Shown piece after piece: positions 60,628 to 64,000 of a stretch of DNA of 64,000 nt (position 1 is the stretch's first letter; every line of letters begins with the position of its first letter). The notes under the pieces are model-generated. The model had not been told where the DNA came from. It worked only from the letters and a program-made list of their open reading frames with translations, and ran no database searches. Source of the DNA: Bradyrhizobium sp. LTSP849 (GTDB taxonomy: Bacteria > Pseudomonadota > Alphaproteobacteria > Rhizobiales > Xanthobacteraceae); NCBI RefSeq assembly GCF_000938255.1, contig NZ_JYMR01000004.1, positions 1 to 64,000 of the forward strand, written 5' to 3'. A program made the translations under genes and the position numbers.

Positions 60628-62048
60628 TCGGCAGCATCCAACAGGTCAGAGATGATTTGTTTGGGGGTTTCGCGGCGAAGCGAACCGGCATGCCGGACCA
60701 CGTCGCCGATGATGAGGATGGCGGGACCGCCATTGGTCCGCCGCACGAGCTCGGGCAGGTCGCGCAGCGTGCCGATCGCGCCTTGCGCATCGGGCCGCGT
60801 CACGCGGGCAAACACGCCGACCGGCGTTTCCGGCGAGCGGCCGGCTGCGAACAGGCCGGCGCGGATAGCGGGCGCAGCTGTCATGCCCATGTAGACCACG
60901 ACGGTCATTTTGGTATCGGTCAGCGCCGACCAATCCACCGTTTCGGCATCGCGCGCCTTGTGTGCGGTGAGAAAGGTGATGCGGGTCGCTTCATGACGGT
61001 AGGTGAGCGGCACCTCGAAATCGGCGGCACCGCCAAGGCCGGCGGTGATGCCGGGAATAATGGAATAGGCGACACCGGCGGCACGCAGCGCTTCGACTTC
61101 TTCGCCGCCACGGCCGAACACGAAGGGATCGCCACCCTTCAGCCGTACCACGCGCTGGCCGGATTGCGCCGCCTCGATCATCCGTTTGTTGATGGCGTCC
61201 TGGCCGATGCCGGGCTTGCCGATACGGCGGCCGACCGGAACGCGCGTGGTGTCGCGGCGAATGCGGTCGAGGATTTCAGGGGAAACCAGTTCGTCATGGA
61301 AGACGATATCGGCATCCTGCAACGCGCGCAGCGCCTTGATGGTGAGAAGATCGGGATCGCCGGGGCCGGCGCCGACCAGCGCGACGGAGCCTTCCGGCTT
61401 GTCGGCACGCGCGAACGCGGACGGATCGGAAATAGCCTTGAGCGCCGCGTCCGCCTCGCCTTTGCGGCCGGCGAGCACGGAGGCGCCGATCGGCCCGTCG
61501 ATCACGCGCTCCCAGAAGCGGCGGCGCAGCGGAAACTCGGCGATACGCTCATTGATGGATTTGCGGAAGCCGCCGATGAACTCGGCGAGCTCGCCAATGC
61601 GTGCCGGCAGCAGCGCCTCGATCTTCTCGCGCACGCGCCGCGCCACCACCGGCGACGTTCCGCCGGTGCCGACCGCGACCACGACATCGCCGCGATCGAC
61701 GATGGCCGGGAAGATGAAGCTGGAATGGTCGAGATCGTCCATGACGTTGACGGGCAGGCCCAGCGCCTTGGCGCGGACCGACATCGCCACGCCGACATCG
61801 CCCGCACCCGCGCAGACGACCGCGATGACGCCGGCAAGATCGGCGATGAGCGGATCGCCAGCCGCTATGTCTATGCGCGCTGCATCCTCGGAGCTGACGC
61901 CCAGATCATGATTGCCGTCGATCGCATGCACGCGAATGCGCGCGCCGGCCGCGGCGAGCACGCGCAATTTGGCGCGCAAAAGCTCGCCCGCGCCGATGAG
62001 GACCACCGGACCGGCCTTGAGATCGAGGAACACCGGCAAGAACCGCAT
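60624..62048 (-). CDS. cysG: Siroheme synthase (multifunctional CysG)
   Basis: 474 residues. The N-terminal dehydrogenase/ferrochelatase part (residues 1-205) has the NAD motif VVLIGAGELLRAKLRVLAAAG and VVVAVGTGGTSPVVARRVRE. The C-terminal uroporphyrinogen III methyltransferase (about 220-470) has VGAGPGDPDLLTIKALRALQ, DELVSPEIL, VRLKGGDPFVFGRGGEE and TVVVYMGM. It makes siroheme for the sulfite reductase encoded downstream. First gene of the leftward operon. Confidence 0.95.
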   Translation of the reverse strand: MRFLPVFLDLKAGPVVLIGAGELLRAKLRVLAAAGARIRVHAIDGNHDLGVSSEDAARIDIAAGDPLIADLAGVIAVVCAGAGDVGVAMSVRAKALGLPVNVMDDLDHSSFIFPAIVDRGDVVVAVGTGGTSPVVARRVREKIEALLPARIGELAEFIGGFRKSINERIAEFPLRRRFWERVIDGPIGASVLAGRKGEADAALKAISDPSAFARADKPEGSVALVGAGPGDPDLLTIKALRALQDADIVFHDELVSPEILDRIRRDTTRVPVGRRIGKPGIGQDAINKRMIEAAQSGQRVVRLKGGDPFVFGRGGEEVEALRAAGVAYSIIPGITAGLGGAADFEVPLTYRHEATRITFLTAHKARDAETVDWSALTDTKMTVVVYMGMTAAPAIRAGLFAAGRSPETPVGVFARVTRPDAQGAIGTLRDLPELVRRTNGGPAILIIGDVVRHAGSLRRETPKQIISDLLDAAE

Positions 62049-62076
62049 GCGATACTCGCTTCCCCCACATCCGGGG

Positions 62077-62104
62077 TTGACTGGAATTATTTTCTATATA
62101 TGTG
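62077..62104 (+). promoter_or_regulatory. Candidate promoter for cysD
   Basis: TTGACT, 16-base spacer, TATGTG, about 90 bases before the cysD start. Its -10 region overlaps that of the opposite cysG promoter. Confidence 0.4.
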
Positions 62105-62121
62105 TCGTTATGAGTGCGCAA
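62093..62121 (-). promoter_or_regulatory. Candidate promoter for the cysG operon
   Basis: On the minus strand: TTGCGC, 17-base spacer, TATAGA, about 45 bases upstream of the cysG start. The -10 hexamer is close to consensus. Confidence 0.45.
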
Positions 62122-62143
62122 AGAGAAAATTTTTTCTTCTCTT
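62121..62143. promoter_or_regulatory. Inverted repeat, candidate sulfur-regulon operator
   Basis: AAGAGAA, nine bases, TTCTCTT: a perfect 7-bp inverted repeat within an AT-rich spacer, abutting the -35 of the cysG promoter and downstream of the cysD -10. A regulator bound there could affect both directions. Confidence 0.4.
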
Positions 62144-62191
62144 CTGCACCGCAACTATAGAATTTTCGCCTCCAAACGCAAAGTGGCAGAG

Positions 62192-63079
62192 ATGCATCTT
62201 CTCAGCACTGATTCCGGCGCAGATCGACTGGGCTCCGCGACTCCCGTTTCCCAGCATATTTCGGTCGAACCAACCGCGCCCAGTATGGACCATCTCGACC
62301 AGCTCGAGGCGCAGAGCATCTATATCTTCCGCGAAGCCTTCGGCCGCCTGAAGAAGATCGCCCTGTTGTGGTCGCTCGGCAAGGACTCCAACGTCATGAT
62401 CTGGCTGGCGCGGAAAGCGTTCTTCGGCCGCCTGCCATTCCCGGCTCTCCATGTCGACACCGGCAAAAAGTTTCCCGAGATGTATCGCTTCCGCGATCAT
62501 TACGGCAAGGAATGGGATCTCGACCTGCGCGTCGAGCCCTGCCCGCCGATCGATGCCGTCGACCCAACGCTGCCGCCGGCCGCCCGTTCCGCCGCGCGCA
62601 AGACCGAAGGGCTCAAGATGGCACTCGGCAAATACGGCTTTGACGGCCTGATCGCCGGCATCCGCCGCGACGAAGAAGCCACCCGCGCCAAGGAGCGCGT
62701 GTTCTCGCCGCGTGGCCTGGAAGGCAATTGGGACGTGCGCGACCAGCCGCCGGAGTTCTGGGATCATTTCAACGCGTCGCCGCCGCAAGGCGCGCATTTG
62801 CGCATCCACCCGATCCTGCATTGGACCGAGGCCGACATCTGGGCCTACACCAAGCGCGAGAACATCCCGATCATCCCGCTCTATCTGTCCCAGAAGGGCA
62901 AGCGCTACCGCTCGCTGGGCGATCAGGACATCACCAACCCGGTGAATTCGACCGCGTCGAACATCGACGAGATCCTGATCGAGCTCGAGCAGACCAAGGT
63001 GCCGGAGCGCGCCGGCCGCGCGCTCGACCACGAGACCGAGGACGCCTTCGAGCGCCTGCGCGTCGCCGGCTATCTCTGA
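62192..63079 (+). CDS. cysD: Sulfate adenylyltransferase subunit 2
   Basis: 295 residues. The catalytic small subunit that forms adenylylsulfate from ATP and sulfate. The PP-loop reads LLWSLGKDSNVMIWLA near 65; other blocks are PALHVDTGKKFPEMYRFRD, GIRRDEEATRAKERVFSPR and HPILHWTEADIWAYTKREN. An internal start at 62285 (MDHLDQLEAQSIYIFRE) matches the shorter E. coli N-terminus and cannot be excluded. cysN follows after 20 bases. Confidence 0.95.
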   Translation: MHLLSTDSGADRLGSATPVSQHISVEPTAPSMDHLDQLEAQSIYIFREAFGRLKKIALLWSLGKDSNVMIWLARKAFFGRLPFPALHVDTGKKFPEMYRFRDHYGKEWDLDLRVEPCPPIDAVDPTLPPAARSAARKTEGLKMALGKYGFDGLIAGIRRDEEATRAKERVFSPRGLEGNWDVRDQPPEFWDHFNASPPQGAHLRIHPILHWTEADIWAYTKRENIPIIPLYLSQKGKRYRSLGDQDITNPVNSTASNIDEILIELEQTKVPERAGRALDHETEDAFERLRVAGYL

Positions 63080-63099
63080 CCTTAGGACGCACCGCGGCC

Positions 63100-64000
63100 A
63101 TGAACATGATCGTCACCCCCGCTTCGCCTGCGACCCCGAACGGCACCAATTCGATGCCAAATGGCACGACGCGACCGCAAGTGCGGATCGTCATCGTCGG
63201 CCATGTCGATCACGGCAAGTCGACGCTGGTCGGCCGCCTGTTGCACGAGACCGGCAGCCTGCCCGACGGCAAGCTCGAGATGCTGAAGGCCGTCAGCGCG
63301 CGGCGCGGCATGCCGTTCGAATGGTCGTTCCTGCTCGACGCGCTCCAGACCGAGCGCGACCAGGGCATCACCATCGACACCACGCAGATCCGCTTCCGCA
63401 CCAATTCGCGCGACATCGTCCTGATCGACGCGCCGGGCCACGCCGAATTCCTGCGCAACATGATCACAGGCGCTTCGCAGGCCGACGGCGCGGTGCTGAT
63501 CATCGACGCGCTCGAAGGCGTGCGCGACCAGACCCGGCGGCACGGCTATCTCCTGCATCTGCTTGGCGTGAAGCAGGTCGCTGTTGTCGTCAACAAGATG
63601 GACCGCGTCGACTTCTCCGCCAATCGTTTCAAGGAGATCAGCGACGAGATCTCGGCGCATCTGCTAGGCCTCGGCGTGACGCCCACGGCCGTGATCCCGA
63701 TCTCCGCCCGCGACGGCGACGGCGTCGCCGAGCGCACCGACCGGATCGGCTGGTACAAGGGCCCGACCGTGGTCGAGGCGCTCGACGCCCTCGAGCCGGC
63801 GCGCCCGCTCGAAGCGCTGGCGCTGCGCCTGCCGGTGCAGGCGATCTACAAATTCGACGACCGCCGCATCGTCGCGGGCCGCATCGAATCCGGCAGCCTG
63901 ATTGCCGGCGATGAGATCGTGATCATGCCCGCCGGCAAGATCGCCAAGATCAAGACGGTCGAGAGCTGGCCGGTGACGCCGGTCGCGGGCCGTCAAGGCG
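63100..64000 (+). CDS. cysN: Sulfate adenylyltransferase subunit 1, N-terminal part (CysN or CysNC)
   Basis: 300 residues visible, continuing past the window edge. The GTPase domain has P-loop VGHVDHGKSTLVGRLL near 35, DQGITIDTTQIRF, IDAPGHAEFLRNMITGASQADGAV (G3) and VVVNKMDRVDF (G4). The GTPase drives APS formation by CysD. Many Rhizobiales carry a CysN-CysC fusion here, with APS kinase at the C-terminus, but that part is outside the window. Confidence 0.94.
   Translation, partial: MNMIVTPASPATPNGTNSMPNGTTRPQVRIVIVGHVDHGKSTLVGRLLHETGSLPDGKLEMLKAVSARRGMPFEWSFLLDALQTERDQGITIDTTQIRFRTNSRDIVLIDAPGHAEFLRNMITGASQADGAVLIIDALEGVRDQTRRHGYLLHLLGVKQVAVVVNKMDRVDFSANRFKEISDEISAHLLGLGVTPTAVIPISARDGDGVAERTDRIGWYKGPTVVEALDALEPARPLEALALRLPVQAIYKFDDRRIVAGRIESGSLIAGDEIVIMPAGKIAKIKTVESWPVTPVAGRQG

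Noticed and set aside
60657..62351. Long plus-strand frame of 564 codons running into cysD
   Set aside because: It is antisense to cysG and has no recognisable fold; the cysD frame fits the family perfectly.

Overview
The window looks like a chromosomal segment of a Bradyrhizobium-type alphaproteobacterium (Hyphomicrobiales, Nitrobacteraceae). This is inferred from the high GC content and from alphaproteobacterial marker genes: an RcdA/DUF1465 protein, DUF1192, DUF4164 beside ZapA, and a two-cysteine-pair adenylylsulfate reductase with DUF934 and DUF2849 partners. CTTG-N17 type promoters and many dispersed intergenic palindromic repeats point the same way. Almost all of it reads as core chromosome; no phage, CRISPR array, plasmid origin or tRNA was seen.

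Layout. The left edge holds the start of an IS5-type transposase, cut by the window. From 665 to 3126, on the minus strand, lie a YmdB-like phosphoesterase, 5-formyltetrahydrofolate cyclo-ligase, a likely 6S RNA, zapA and a DUF4164 gene. From 3445 to 10973 a plus-strand carbon cluster runs tkt, gap, pgk, class II aldolase, class I aldolase and a ThiE-like gene. Next come a Sel1-repeat protein and an inositol monophosphatase, then a small two-gene insert (about 12950-14500) flanked by a second, decayed copy of the monophosphatase 3' end. From 14727 to 25660 are a His-rich secreted peptide, an RND efflux pump with its adaptor, a lone receiver protein, a cyclopropane-synthase-like methyltransferase with a DUF1295 membrane protein, and a MotA/OmpA stator-like pair split by a glyoxalase-fold gene. 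From 25748 to 28588 are an MHS transporter, a divergent GntR regulator and a HAD hydrolase. From 28632 to 32344 are an ABC exporter, rpmE, rcdA and DUF1192.

From 32444 to 44306 are a quinone oxidoreductase, two c-di-GMP proteins (a GGDEF-EAL protein with a decayed GGDEF, and an intact diguanylate cyclase), galU, a lytic transglycosylase, an SGNH hydrolase, a CsbD protein and a short-chain dehydrogenase. From 44406 to 53370 are a second SDR, a TauD-type dioxygenase, YqgE, a DsbD N-domain protein, a polysaccharide flippase, a TSUP permease, a bdhA-patatin pair and a CAP lipoprotein.

The right end (53461-64000) is a near-complete assimilatory sulfate regulon. It holds sulfate uptake (sbp-cysT-cysW-cysA), reduction (cysG, DUF2849, sulfite reductase, DUF934, APS reductase) and, divergently, activation (cysD, cysN). 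Its divergent promoters overlap and carry an inverted repeat that could be the shared operator.

The clearest unexplained structures are the insert bounded by a duplicated monophosphatase 3' end, with its Cys-tailed small protein and lipoprotein; the orphan stator-like pair; and the ThiE-like gene coupled to the class I aldolase. No complete new multi-gene system is evident. All assignments rest on reading the sequence, and none was checked against a database.
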